Of a DNA stretch of 64,000 bases, positions 35,107-44,098 are shown in pieces. How positions within the stretch are numbered: the stretch's first letter is position 1; each line of letters begins with the position of its first letter. This stretch comes from Clostridia bacterium (GTDB taxonomy: Bacteria; Bacillota; Clostridia; Christensenellales; Borkfalkiaceae), in assembly GCA_017536205.1 (NCBI GenBank), contig JAFXHX010000010.1, forward strand, positions 62,001-126,000, written 5' to 3'. A program made the position numbers and the translations under genes. The notes under the pieces were generated by a model. It was not told the origin of the DNA. It ran no database searches and saw nothing but the letters and a program-made list of their open reading frames with translations.

Positions 35107-36520
35107 AATCGCCTTCCTTTACGTATTCAACGTCTATATTTAGGTCGTATATTTCGGGGTCTTTATTAGTGGTTAAAAGTTCAAACGTAAAGTATTCGCC
35201 TTTAAGCGCCGGCTTTACAACTTCTTGCCCACCACCTTTAAGGTTATAAACTAGTTTTTTGTTGTCGGCAGTAACCGTTAAAGTAACTTCGGTTTTAGTG
35301 TAAAGCGACAAGCGAGTAAGACGCTTGTTTTTACCTTTAATCCCAAGGTCAAACGGCGGACTTTTCCAGTACTTTTCAACCTTTGTTTGATAAATGTTGG
35401 GGCTAATTAGACAAACGCTTATTCCAAACCTAGAAGAAGTTGCCCAAACTCCGTTCATTCTACCGCCTGCAAAACACATATCAAGCACGCCGAAGTTCAG
35501 CATTAGGTAGGAATTGTTTTTAATAACGTCATAAACCAAAACCACGTCGTTTATTCTATTTGCAACGTAAAGCCTAACTTTAAAATAGAGTTCAGTTCCA
35601 CGGAACACGCCTTTAACGTTACTATTTTGAATATCACCAAGTATCGTATCGTACTCGCCAAGTATTTTAACGGTATCTATGCCGTTAAACTTAAAAAAGC
35701 CAGACGTTGTTAAAAGCACTATAAAATCGCCACACACGGTTACGGAATTACCATATATTTTACCTTGCGAACAAAATAAATTATCAACGGTAAACTCAGT
35801 TTGGTCGGCGTAAGCGGTAACGCGCGAAATGCCGTGCTCTGCAAAAACGTAAACGCTACCTAAAAAACTTACAACCCTTAACAGTTTGCCGTTACTGTTT
35901 GAAAAATCAATAAACCCCGCTTCTTCAAGCGAAATTGACCAGTTAGTCGGATCGAAGTCGTCGGAAAACCAAAGTGAAGTTCCCTTACCCGCCACCGTTA
36001 CAAACAGCCTTTCGTTATGTATGCAAAGCGAAGTTATAGCGGGCGCACCTTCTACCTTAGTAAGAGTATTTTTGCTAAGAATAAAAAGCCCGTCTTCTTC
36101 GTGCGATATAAGCATAACGTCGTTATCTAAATAGTTATATGAAATGGCGTTAGGCGCGCTTTTAAACTTGTATTCGCTATGCACCATAAAATCGCCACCC
36201 ATCGGCGAACTATACAAATACCCGTCGCTTGCGTAAACTAAAACCCTATCGTCACGGCAATCATTCTCGTGGTCGTAATACGGGTAAAAGTAAATATTTT
36301 GAACGCTTCCACCAAATATAATATTGTTGTTAAATACGTTGTATTGAGTAACCGTTGCTCCCCTTCTAAGCGTTCCGTCAAAGTAGTTAAAATTATATGA
36401 CAGTTCACAGTTTTCAACGCCTGATAGTTTTGAGTTTCCACCTTTAAAATAACCACCGCTAAACGACTTTACGTTAACGCGTTTTCTAATTACGGTTGGA
36501 AAATTAACGCCGTTATTCAT
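35096..36520 (-). CDS. Beta-propeller-like tail hub protein candidate (P22 gp10-like by size and order)
   Basis: 474 aa from the ATG at 36520, which overlaps the upstream stop as ATGA and has GGGAG 8 nt before it. The sequence is almost all beta with repeated aromatic motifs (DNDVMLISHEEDGLFILSKN, NERLFVTVAGKGTSLWFSDD). Its place after capsid and adaptor, and its length, match the P22 packaged-DNA stabilisation/hub protein. Sequence homology was not tested. Confidence 0.6.
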   Translation of the reverse strand: MNNGVNFPTVIRKRVNVKSFSGGYFKGGNSKLSGVENCELSYNFNYFDGTLRRGATVTQYNVFNNNIIFGGSVQNIYFYPYYDHENDCRDDRVLVYASDGYLYSSPMGGDFMVHSEYKFKSAPNAISYNYLDNDVMLISHEEDGLFILSKNTLTKVEGAPAITSLCIHNERLFVTVAGKGTSLWFSDDFDPTNWSISLEEAGFIDFSNSNGKLLRVVSFLGSVYVFAEHGISRVTAYADQTEFTVDNLFCSQGKIYGNSVTVCGDFIVLLTTSGFFKFNGIDTVKILGEYDTILGDIQNSNVKGVFRGTELYFKVRLYVANRINDVVLVYDVIKNNSYLMLNFGVLDMCFAGGRMNGVWATSSRFGISVCLISPNIYQTKVEKYWKSPPFDLGIKGKNKRLTRLSLYTKTEVTLTVTADNKKLVYNLKGGGQEVVKPALKGEYFTFELLTTNKDPEIYDLNIDVEYVKEGDYVY

Positions 36521-37074
36521 CAAAACCACTCCCTTGCTTTTAGTTTTTTCTTTTTAAAAATACCCTTTGCTTTTATAAGTCCGTTTATAAACTTATCTGA
36601 ATACGCTAGCGCTTCGTTATACCTACCACGATACACCAAAAACTCACTTATAAGCCCGAAAGCAATAATATTTTCGGTTATGGGAGTGTTGTCGTAAGGT
36701 AGAATATCGGTTAAACTTACCGCGCTTGGATAGTATTTATAAGTTACCGTTACTTTTTTATTAACTTCAATGCAAACGGGGTTTATTTTAGCGTTTACTT
36801 TATAGCCGTTTTCATCTTCAATCGAAACGATTTTATAAGGGCTTTTTGAAAAACTTTTGTATGTGATTTTTCCGTTTACGGGAACTAGGGTTTGAGTTTC
36901 TTGTAAGGGGTAATATTCACTAATTGAATAAAGCGCTTCGTTAAGCGACTTTATAAGCAACTCTTTATCTTGAACGTAGCGCTCTTGGCTTTCTTCGTTG
37001 CCATTTATATAGTTATAAAGTTCGGTTTCGTTAAGCATTAAAAGCGCGGTATTTATTACGTTTTGTACATTCAT
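36520..37074 (-). CDS. Head-tail connector/adaptor protein candidate
   Basis: 184 aa from the ATG at 37074 (AGGAG 5 nt upstream). Helical N-terminus (NVINTALLMLNETELYNYIN), a central beta part and a helical C-terminus (FLVYRGRYNEALAYSDKFIN), the layout of P22 gp4-type adaptors. It follows the capsid gene and precedes the hub-like gene, the usual podovirus order. Confidence 0.68.
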   Translation of the reverse strand: MNVQNVINTALLMLNETELYNYINGNEESQERYVQDKELLIKSLNEALYSISEYYPLQETQTLVPVNGKITYKSFSKSPYKIVSIEDENGYKVNAKINPVCIEVNKKVTVTYKYYPSAVSLTDILPYDNTPITENIIAFGLISEFLVYRGRYNEALAYSDKFINGLIKAKGIFKKKKLKAREWF

Positions 37075-37092
37075 AATTACTCCTATAAACAA

Positions 37093-37117
37093 TTCTCCGC
37101 CCAAACGGGGCGGAGAA
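37093..37117 (-). terminator. Intra-operon hairpin after the capsid gene
   Basis: Perfect ten-base-pair stem (37093-37102 with 37108-37117), core TCTCCGCCC/GGGCGGAGA, between capsid and connector genes. The following minus-strand tract TTGTTTAT is only partly T-rich, so it is likely a partial terminator or 3'-end stabiliser that favours capsid expression. Confidence 0.65.
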
Positions 37118-37126
37118 CGCTTTATT

Positions 37127-38293
37127 TTACATTTCGGTTATGCCGTTAATAACTGCTTGACCACAGGGGCGTGAACATAAAAGTTCGGCATATTTAACTA
37201 AGGTTGCTTTATAAACGGGCTTGTCTGCAACTTGCTTAATTACCCTACCGTCTTCACCTTCAAGCCATTGCCAGTCGCAAAGTTGTTGAATTGAGAAATC
37301 TTTGGTATTAAGAAGGTACATAGTGCCTGCTGGGCAGAATCTATCTGCAACAACGGGAATACCGTTATACGAAATAGTTTTATAACCACCTTTAAGTTCT
37401 AACACTTCAACGTTTCGTTTATAAGTAGATAAAAGATTTTGAAGCGCACGCTTTACGCCGTAAGAACAAAGAATAAAGTTAATACTTCCACCACATTTTT
37501 CTTCAACGGTATCAATTGCCTTTTGAATAGTTGCCTCACTAAGTTCGCCTGCGTTTGTAATTTTAACGGGTTGCATTAGACTTTCACTTCTTGATACACC
37601 GTAAATATCTTTATCGCTAAATATTGCTGATAAACCAGTAAGTTCTTTACCATAGGCCTTGCTTGTATGAACGCTCGCGCCTTCCATAAGACCTAAAATA
37701 TCGCCGTCAACAACAATTGTGTTAGTTTCAGTATCCACACTTAAAACCATAAAATCTAAACCAGCAAATAATACATCTTGCATGCCGTCGTAATATCTAA
37801 ACTCTACTCTCATACCTTTAGTTATACCAACTAAAGTGTCAAGCGTAACGTTTTGCTCTTCAACTTTTGTAATAGTAGCAAGTTTACCCGTTCCGTCGCC
37901 GAAAAGCATACGCGAAAATTGAAACTTCGCAGTAGTTAAAAGACTTTCCATTTCGTTATTTAAAAGGTTAACGAACGCGCCCGAATCGTGCGCTGACGCT
38001 CTAATTGCCTTATCGCTTATTTCAATAGTACCGTAAATATTTTTAAGGGGTACGGTTAAAGTTTTATAATCAGTAGCATCGCTGGTTGGGAGTTTGCCTG
38101 TTTCATCACCTGCGCCTAAACCACCAACCATATTGCAATTAACAACCTTTTTAACGTCTTTACCTACTACGTTGTTAGTCGATTTACTAAGTTCGGCAAA
38201 GAAGGGGTTTACGCCGTAATCGAGTTCTTTTGCAACTACGTCTAAATAAGCCGACTTCAATGCGCTATCTGCATTTTGTAACGTTTGAATCAT
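37127..38293 (-). CDS. Major capsid protein, HK97-like fold
   Basis: 388 aa. N-terminal arm and E-loop region (GDETGKLPTSDATDYKTLTV), spine helix with FVNLLNNEMESLLTTAKFQF, an inserted beta domain (about 150-200) and the C-terminal A-domain (IPVVADRFCPAGTMYLLN). This pattern matches phage major capsid proteins preceded by a scaffold. AAGGAG lies 10 nt before the ATG. It is followed by a stable hairpin, as expected for a highly expressed virion gene. Confidence 0.85.
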   Translation of the reverse strand: MIQTLQNADSALKSAYLDVVAKELDYGVNPFFAELSKSTNNVVGKDVKKVVNCNMVGGLGAGDETGKLPTSDATDYKTLTVPLKNIYGTIEISDKAIRASAHDSGAFVNLLNNEMESLLTTAKFQFSRMLFGDGTGKLATITKVEEQNVTLDTLVGITKGMRVEFRYYDGMQDVLFAGLDFMVLSVDTETNTIVVDGDILGLMEGASVHTSKAYGKELTGLSAIFSDKDIYGVSRSESLMQPVKITNAGELSEATIQKAIDTVEEKCGGSINFILCSYGVKRALQNLLSTYKRNVEVLELKGGYKTISYNGIPVVADRFCPAGTMYLLNTKDFSIQQLCDWQWLEGEDGRVIKQVADKPVYKATLVKYAELLCSRPCGQAVINGITEM

Positions 38294-38294
38294 T

Positions 38295-38939
38295 TTAATA
38301 TATCTCCTTGGCTTTTTCTAAAATCGTTTTGGCTATTTCGTTTGCCTCAACAAGTGTTTGGGGCTTTGACGGTGGCGCAATAATTGCTCTCCCGTTTCCC
38401 GCAGTTAGCCTTGCCGTTGGTTTTGATGCGTGAACGCTACCTAAATATTCGCGAATAATGCCGTTTTTAATTTCGGTGTTATTAAATACTTTTTCGGCAA
38501 GGTATTCGCTTGAAGAATATTTTTCATCGGCCGATTTTAATTTATCTTTAAGGTAGGTTACGTACGCTCGTTCCAAAAAGCCTTGGGCTTCGTCTTTACC
38601 GTCGGTGGCAATTTTATATAGTAAAGACTTAATTTCTTGGGCCTCTGGATAGTAATCGAAAAAGCCCTTTTCCCCACTGCGCTCTAAATCTTGCAAGCCG
38701 TTTGGTTGTTTGCTAGTTTTTAGCGCGCTAATTTCCCTCTCCAACTCCTTAAGCCGTTGGCTGCGTCTTGTAAACTCGGCTTGAAGTGAGTCGTAAGCGC
38801 TTTTGAGTTCGCCTGCATCTTTAAACTTTAATAAGCCGTTATCGCCCGTAGTACCGTTTTCCACCTTCGTGTGTTGCGATTCTGCCACTTTTAAGTTTTG
38901 GCTAGCAAACTTATCTTGTCCCGCTTTTATATTTTTCAT
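38295..38939 (-). CDS. Capsid scaffolding protein
   Basis: 214 aa, charged, with a coiled coil (about 48-75: AYDSLQAEFTRRSQRLKELE) and a basic/proline C-terminal stretch (GRAIIAPPSKPQTLVEANEI), the DUF4355-like scaffold layout. Located between portal and capsid with AGGAG before the ATG. No protease motif is visible. Confidence 0.8.
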   Translation of the reverse strand: MKNIKAGQDKFASQNLKVAESQHTKVENGTTGDNGLLKFKDAGELKSAYDSLQAEFTRRSQRLKELEREISALKTSKQPNGLQDLERSGEKGFFDYYPEAQEIKSLLYKIATDGKDEAQGFLERAYVTYLKDKLKSADEKYSSSEYLAEKVFNNTEIKNGIIREYLGSVHASKPTARLTAGNGRAIIAPPSKPQTLVEANEIAKTILEKAKEIY

Positions 38940-38940
38940 A

Positions 38941-40815
38941 TTACTCCTGAATATTTATACTATCTTCAATTTTCGCCTTATAGGTTAATTTTTTATGTTC
39001 GTTAACGTGATTTTCAAGGCGTTTTTTATAACTACTATCATCGCTTGGCATGATGGTTAAAAGTTTTCTAAGATGTTCTTCTATATGCACTTCGTGGTCG
39101 TCGTAACCATCAACGGGGGCGTCGTTAAGGGTAAGTTCAGCGTTTTCTTTTTCGGCTTTCGACCTATGAAGGTTAACTATATCTTGAACGTTAGAAAGCG
39201 AGCCGTAGCCCAAAACTTCTAAGAGTTTTGACTTGGTGCGAAGTGATAAATTGCCTTTATCGTCGCTAAGTAGTCCCGTTGAAAGCATTTCAAGTACTGC
39301 CGTTTTCTTTTGAGCAGGCGTTTTTGTAATTTCGTTTTCGGTATCGAAAACAACGTCGTCGCTAGATAGGTCGCTTGCTTTAAAGTAAATCATTCTAACT
39401 TCTTTACCCTCGCCAGACGAGCGCATAAGCCTTTCGTCGGTTGCAAACTGTTTAAATAGCCTTATAATTTGCTTGCCCGTTTCTTTAACAGCATGCTTTA
39501 TCGACTCCGTGCTAACTGAAAGCCTAGTTTCGTCTTGCTCGATTAAAAGTTCGATTGCCGTTCCTGATAAAGTTGAACGTTGAAGGTCGCTAGTTCTAGA
39601 AACTTCGCTTGTTCCAGAAATGGTTATAAACTCGTTTGAAAGCCTTTCTTCTTCGTAAGAAAAATCAATAGGAACGCTAGAAGAACTCATAATTTGCGGT
39701 GGCCTTGCACCTTGACGGTAAACTATAACCTTGCCGGGCGACAAGCCTTCGTCTATAAGTTCATCGGTATCGACAGAGCCGTCTTCAACGTTTAAAACGC
39801 CCATACTAACTCTGTTTAAAAACTCGTATTTTCTATTTTTAACAGCGTTATACGCACGCTGAATAGGAATAAGCCTTTCAACTATGCTCACACCGAAAAA
39901 TGCGCCGATTTGTGAAGTGGAAACCTGCTTAACAAAGGGAAAATCACGAGTTCCACTAGCACCGTTAATATAAGGAAGTTCGCCGTAATGAAGCAATTTA
40001 CCACCTGCAACTGCAATATATCTGCCGTTTGGATAGTTTTCGCTAGGTTTTTCGTACTTTTCAATAAGTAAAACGTGGTTTTTAAGTTCGCTAGATATTT
40101 TCTTTTGCGTATAGCCACCGTTATATGAAAGTTTGTTTTCGGTTAGCGAGAAAACGTCGATACTAGTACCAACAACGTCTTCGCCGTAACACTCTTTAAC
40201 GTCGCTTACGTCAACTGCCCTTGCGTGAATAATGCTTTTAAGGTCTTTAACGTCTTGCGCAAAAAGGTTATCGGGGAAAATCTCAAAAGGTGGAACTACC
40301 GAAACTTCAACGTCGCCCTCAAAAACGGGAACGCCCTCAATTTCACCGAGTTGTTTACCCTTTTTATCGTTCCAAGTAATTTTATAAAATACCGTTCCGC
40401 ACACTTCCGACCAACCCGTTGCGTTTGTAATAGTTTTATCAAGCGATATTCTTTGCGAAGTTGCAGATAAAACGTCGCTTGCAAGTATTGCCGTTTTTAT
40501 GTCGCCGTCGTCTGATGACGACGCTCTAACACTCATACTTGGGCGAACTCTTGAAAGTTTTGCAAGCCTAACGTCGATTATCGGCGAAATGTGGTTGAAC
40601 ACGCTTCTAGACTGCCAACCGTAATATTTTTCTTCTTCTTTTACCGAGCCGTCTGGCGCTATTTCGCAATATTGATTTCCCGCAACGTAGTTAAGATTTA
40701 ACTTCCACTGCCTTTCAATAGAAAGCCTTTCTTCTCGCCTTAATTCAAAATCTTCGTATATAGACTTTATAAGGTCTTCTTCAAACTTTTGCAGTTCTTC
40801 TTTCTTTTTAGACAT
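38941..40815 (-). CDS. Portal protein (P22-like class)
   Basis: 624 aa, long as in P22-like short-tailed phages. Landmarks are LNLNYVAGNQYCEIAPDG, QSRSVFNHISPIIDVRLAKL, the clip/wing region with PPFEIFPDNLFAQDVKDL, the stem region IGAFFGVSIVERLIPIQRAY and GTSEVSRTSDLQRSTLSGTA. The C-terminus is acidic (DDHEVHIEEHLRKLL). AAGGAG precedes the ATG. It forms the DNA channel at a capsid vertex. It has no fused head protein. Confidence 0.88.
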   Translation of the reverse strand: MSKKKEELQKFEEDLIKSIYEDFELRREERLSIERQWKLNLNYVAGNQYCEIAPDGSVKEEEKYYGWQSRSVFNHISPIIDVRLAKLSRVRPSMSVRASSSDDGDIKTAILASDVLSATSQRISLDKTITNATGWSEVCGTVFYKITWNDKKGKQLGEIEGVPVFEGDVEVSVVPPFEIFPDNLFAQDVKDLKSIIHARAVDVSDVKECYGEDVVGTSIDVFSLTENKLSYNGGYTQKKISSELKNHVLLIEKYEKPSENYPNGRYIAVAGGKLLHYGELPYINGASGTRDFPFVKQVSTSQIGAFFGVSIVERLIPIQRAYNAVKNRKYEFLNRVSMGVLNVEDGSVDTDELIDEGLSPGKVIVYRQGARPPQIMSSSSVPIDFSYEEERLSNEFITISGTSEVSRTSDLQRSTLSGTAIELLIEQDETRLSVSTESIKHAVKETGKQIIRLFKQFATDERLMRSSGEGKEVRMIYFKASDLSSDDVVFDTENEITKTPAQKKTAVLEMLSTGLLSDDKGNLSLRTKSKLLEVLGYGSLSNVQDIVNLHRSKAEKENAELTLNDAPVDGYDDHEVHIEEHLRKLLTIMPSDDSSYKKRLENHVNEHKKLTYKAKIEDSINIQE

Positions 40816-40996
40816 TTTCTTTCTCCTTTTTTATGGCTACGTTAAGTGCTTTTACAAGTTCTTTTGCGCAAGTGGCGCAAAGTTTTAAACTGTAACCATC
40901 GTTTTCGTCATTGTTTTTCTTAACGAAAAACACCGCCTTATTCGAGCAACCGTTAACGTCGCACACTATGCTTTTGGTGGTTTTAATCGCTATCAT
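40808..40996 (-). CDS. Small zinc-ribbon-like phage protein
   Basis: 62 aa. Two Cys pairs (CDVNGC near 12-17 and LCATC near 40-44) probably bind one zinc. Similar small Cys-rich proteins occur near terminase genes in many phages. GGAGG lies 5 nt before the ATG. It overlaps both neighbours, so it is a genuine coupled gene. Confidence 0.75.
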   Translation of the reverse strand: MIAIKTTKSIVCDVNGCSNKAVFFVKKNNDENDGYSLKLCATCAKELVKALNVAIKKEKENV

Positions 40997-41256
40997 TTTT
41001 CCTCCTTTATAAAAAGGCTTATTAGCCTTTGTTTTTCAAGTTCTAATTCTTCATCGGTTAGCGACGTAACGTCTTTATCACCTTCTAGTTCCATAAGTAT
41101 TTTTACCGCCGTTACGTCGGGTGGAACGGGTTTTAAAACTACCTTTCGCTTTACCATTTTTACACCTTCCTCGCTAGAAGAATATTCTTCGGTAACTTCT
41201 TGCGTTTCATAGCCAAGCGCCCTTTTTTTAAGTGCGCTTATAATTTCACTTTCCAT
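40993..41256 (-). CDS. Terminase small subunit-like fragment (no HTH)
   Basis: 87 aa. The pattern LKKRALGYETQEVTEEY ... VKRKVVLKPVPPDVTAVKIL is that of the C-terminal part of many phage small terminases, where a DNA-binding HTH normally precedes it. Here the HTH is absent and the gene lies after, not before, the large subunit. The start overlaps the terminase stop as TAATG. It could help packaging without DNA recognition, or be a related packaging accessory protein. Confidence 0.65.
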   Translation of the reverse strand: MESEIISALKKRALGYETQEVTEEYSSSEEGVKMVKRKVVLKPVPPDVTAVKILMELEGDKDVTSLTDEELELEKQRLISLFIKEEK

Positions 41257-42683
41257 TATCTAACTCCCCTTCGCTCTCTACTAAGTTTTCGTATAAGTTT
41301 TTCCTTTGCAATAAGCGTTTCGCTTTTTTTAATTTCGGCGCTTGCGGGGCGTGGCTTATTCATAACGTAATACCTAAGTTCATCTAGCGAGTGGTCGTCT
41401 TTTTTAACGGGCAAATCGCTATCTCCCCAACGATACGCCTTTATTTCGCGAATAAGGTTAACGCAGTTTTTAAAAATGAATAGTTTTTTATTCTTTAAAT
41501 ACCATTTAACCCTATTTATTCCCGTGAAAAGGTCTTTATTTACGTTGGTGTTAACGTTAATTCCCATATCGCAAAAAAGTTCGCTAACGCTCTTTTCACT
41601 TGCTAACGTGCGCTGATTTGCAGCCGAGTCGATAAGGGCGTTGAGTTTGCCGTTAAAGCCAGTGCGCCAACCTATTTTTTGAGCGAGCGCCTTGATTTTA
41701 TAAGAGTGTTCTTCAACGGAAAGCCCCGCTTCGTAATGCTCGGCAACAACGTAAACGTTCCCGTCGTAATCAACGGCGTAAAAATGGCAAGAAAGTGGGT
41801 TTTTTAAACCTGGGTCGATAGACAAAACGTCTTGCCAGTCGTAAGGAACGGTAAACGGCTCTATAACGTGCACGCTTTCTTCAAATTCGGTGTAAACGGG
41901 GCCCGTATCGCCCGAAAACCTACCGTATTTTCGTGATATTAGTTCACTCTCGCTCATTGAAGAAGAAAGCTGTTTAATTTCTCGCTTTGATAAATAAGGG
42001 TTGTCTTCCCACTCTATAAACTCGTGCCACACCTCGCGAGAATTATATTTGTTAAGATAAATCTCATCGTAAATAAAGGTTAAGCCTTTAAGTGGCGTCA
42101 TCGTGCCGAAAACTTCGCCCCTTTTATCTAAAACGCGCATACGGCACTCGTCGTAAATATCTTTAGGTGGCTCTTCATCAAACCAAACGTAATCGAGCGA
42201 TGCGCCTTGAAACTTTTCTCTGCCTTGGTCGCAACTTTTAAAGCCTATTACCGAAACGCCACCAAGCGCCGATTTTATTTTAATTTGGTCGATAACGCCA
42301 GACTTTGGGCTATCTTTTTTGCCTTGGAGCATAGTTATATCTACAATCCAGTCGGGATTAAGGTATTTTAATATTTTATCTTGAGCAACGTCGCGCTGGA
42401 CTTGTTGCGAAAGCGAAACCACCCACCCGAACGTTTGCTTTTTGTTCTTTTTATAAGGGTGAATACCCCTTGCCAAATACACGCACTCTACTGCACCGCA
42501 TTCCGTTTTGCCACTTCTATTACCCCCAAACACCCAACGATTTCTTTTTTTGCACTTATGAAAGGCAATTTGCTTTTTGTGTTTTTTGCGCCCTGCGTTA
42601 TATCTAAATATTAAATTGTTATCGTATCTTCTAAGTTGCTCTCGCTCGATTTCTTTTATCTTTAATATTATTTCTTGTTGCAT
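41256..42683 (-). CDS. Terminase large subunit
   Basis: 475 aa. ATPase: Walker A VFGGNRSGKTECGAVE (about 51-66), Walker B LDYVWFDEEPP and coupling motif TMTPLKG. RNase H-like nuclease: SIDPGLKNPLSC, NALIDSAANQRT and DHSLDELRYYV supply the acidic metal ligands. Both activities look intact. It packages DNA into the procapsid. Ribosome site weak (GAGAT about 10 nt upstream). Its upstream promoter is unclear because the opposite-strand gene 42756-43475 lies between it and the regulator gene. Confidence 0.92.
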   Translation of the reverse strand: MQQEIILKIKEIEREQLRRYDNNLIFRYNAGRKKHKKQIAFHKCKKRNRWVFGGNRSGKTECGAVECVYLARGIHPYKKNKKQTFGWVVSLSQQVQRDVAQDKILKYLNPDWIVDITMLQGKKDSPKSGVIDQIKIKSALGGVSVIGFKSCDQGREKFQGASLDYVWFDEEPPKDIYDECRMRVLDKRGEVFGTMTPLKGLTFIYDEIYLNKYNSREVWHEFIEWEDNPYLSKREIKQLSSSMSESELISRKYGRFSGDTGPVYTEFEESVHVIEPFTVPYDWQDVLSIDPGLKNPLSCHFYAVDYDGNVYVVAEHYEAGLSVEEHSYKIKALAQKIGWRTGFNGKLNALIDSAANQRTLASEKSVSELFCDMGINVNTNVNKDLFTGINRVKWYLKNKKLFIFKNCVNLIREIKAYRWGDSDLPVKKDDHSLDELRYYVMNKPRPASAEIKKSETLIAKEKLIRKLSRERRGVR

Positions 42684-42755
42684 TTGACTATTTATCTCAT
42701 ATTTTTACCTATTTAGACATTTTGCGTTTTATAGGTTTTTGTATAATTTTTAATT

Positions 42756-43475
42756 ATGAAAATTAAACTAATGGCGCTAATATTTTGTTCGCTACTTCTA
42801 TTTTTACCGCACGATATCGCCTTTTCCGCAAGCGTAAATTACGCAAGAGTTTTATCAAGCGGTGCCTATATTTATAGCGACCAAGCCTTGTCGAATAAAA
42901 TATTTGAAGTTCCTTACTCTTATTACGTTAAAATTGAACAAAACTACTCGCAAACCGTAAAGGTAAGTTACAATAGCCCTAGCGGTAACGCACCCGTTAT
43001 ATACGGATATATGAGCGCAAGCGATTTAACCGTAACTGAAGGCGTGCCATCAAGTCCGTTTGCAGTAATAAAGGTTTCGTCGGGCGTTTCAGACGTACTT
43101 TTTGTAGACCACGCCTTAAAATCGCCACTGTTTAACGTTCCCGAAAACGAAATTATGTATTTTTACGGTAAAGTAACAAGTGGCGATAAAACGCTTTGCT
43201 ACGTTTATTACGGAAACAAACTAGGCTATATTGACGAAAAATCGCTTAACCCTTACGTTATACCAACTAACCCCGACCCGCTTCCTAGCGTAGACGAGCC
43301 ACCCGAAACCGATAAACCTACGACGGTAACTCCGACAAGGCTTGGCGAAACGCTTCAAATCGTTATAATCGTTGGAATATCGGTTATATCAATTTCAATA
43401 GTGTATTTTCTATTTAGACCGCAAAAAAACGAAACGCACGAAGAAACGGGTTTTATAACCGACGACGAAACTTAA
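42756..43475 (+). CDS. Secreted, membrane-anchored SH3-like protein
   Basis: 239 aa. Signal peptide (about 1-27), two SH3-like beta modules (about 28-105 and 105-175), a Pro/Thr/Glu linker (about 178-200), one C-terminal membrane helix (about 203-225) and a charged cytoplasmic tail. Probably a wall-facing surface protein. No ribosome site: a TATAAT (42742-42747) ends 8 nt before the ATG. It is opposite to the virion genes and converges with 43472-43933 by 4 bp. Confidence 0.82.
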   Translation: MKIKLMALIFCSLLLFLPHDIAFSASVNYARVLSSGAYIYSDQALSNKIFEVPYSYYVKIEQNYSQTVKVSYNSPSGNAPVIYGYMSASDLTVTEGVPSSPFAVIKVSSGVSDVLFVDHALKSPLFNVPENEIMYFYGKVTSGDKTLCYVYYGNKLGYIDEKSLNPYVIPTNPDPLPSVDEPPETDKPTTVTPTRLGETLQIVIIVGISVISISIVYFLFRPQKNETHEETGFITDDET

Positions 43476-43933
43476 TATTTAACGTGCTTTTTGCCTTCTT
43501 CGTTAAGCGTTTTTTTGTAAATGCCGGCGATAAAGGCAATTTTTAAATACTTGTCTTTAAACCAGTTTTCATCATGGCCGTTTTCTTTAAGGCGCTGGCA
43601 AAAGGAATTAAGCGCTTTAATTTGCTTTCTAAAATAATTGCGAGAAACGTGGTCGAAATTATCGCGCTCAGGAACAATTCCAAAATATTTGAACGAAATT
43701 AGTTCGCGCTCCGTTGGGGTAATTTCTAAAAGCGTGTCGTCTACTATAACTTTTAAAATATATAGTAGTTTTGCTATTTCGCCAAGCCTTAAAATCTGCT
43801 CTACAACTTTCTGCGTATTATCGTAAACGTAGAAAGAATTGCGCGCTTTGTTGCGAATTAAGTTCTCAATTTGCGTAATTACGCTATCTAGCATAGGGTA
43901 AGCGCTTAAAATTGTCTTTGCATAATTTTCCAT
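43472..43933 (-). CDS. Phage-type late regulator, sigma4-like (RinA/ArpU-like)
   Basis: 153 aa from the ATG at 43933, with GGAGGT 7 nt upstream. All helical. The C-terminal half reads ITPTERELISFKYFGIVPER then SRNYFRKQIKALNSFCQRLK, a sigma region 4-like helix-turn-helix arrangement seen in phage late transcription activators. Basic tail. A logical activator of the terminase-to-coiled-coil operon downstream on the same strand. A longer frame from a TTG is not supported by a ribosome site. Confidence 0.68.
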   Translation of the reverse strand: MENYAKTILSAYPMLDSVITQIENLIRNKARNSFYVYDNTQKVVEQILRLGEIAKLLYILKVIVDDTLLEITPTERELISFKYFGIVPERDNFDHVSRNYFRKQIKALNSFCQRLKENGHDENWFKDKYLKIAFIAGIYKKTLNEEGKKHVKY

Positions 43934-43959
43934 AATATTCACCTCCGTCAAACACCAAA

Positions 43960-43989
43960 ATTATAAAGGAAAAATAGCCACGTAAGCAA
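43960..43989 (-). promoter_or_regulatory. Promoter of the phage-type regulator gene
   Basis: Minus-strand TTGCTT (43984-43989), 18-bp spacer, TATAAT (43960-43965), about 20 nt leader with GGAGGT. The 310-bp gap 43934-44243 also holds the LexA box, an inverted repeat and the divergent promoter listed next; no gene is visible in it. Confidence 0.65.
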
Positions 43990-44098
43990 GGCAATATGAC
44001 ATATTTAAACAAAATTATTTATTTTTGTACAAATATCGTTACAATTCTGTCACAACCACTTGATTTTTCCTTTTTACCTTATTAAAATTATTTATTTA

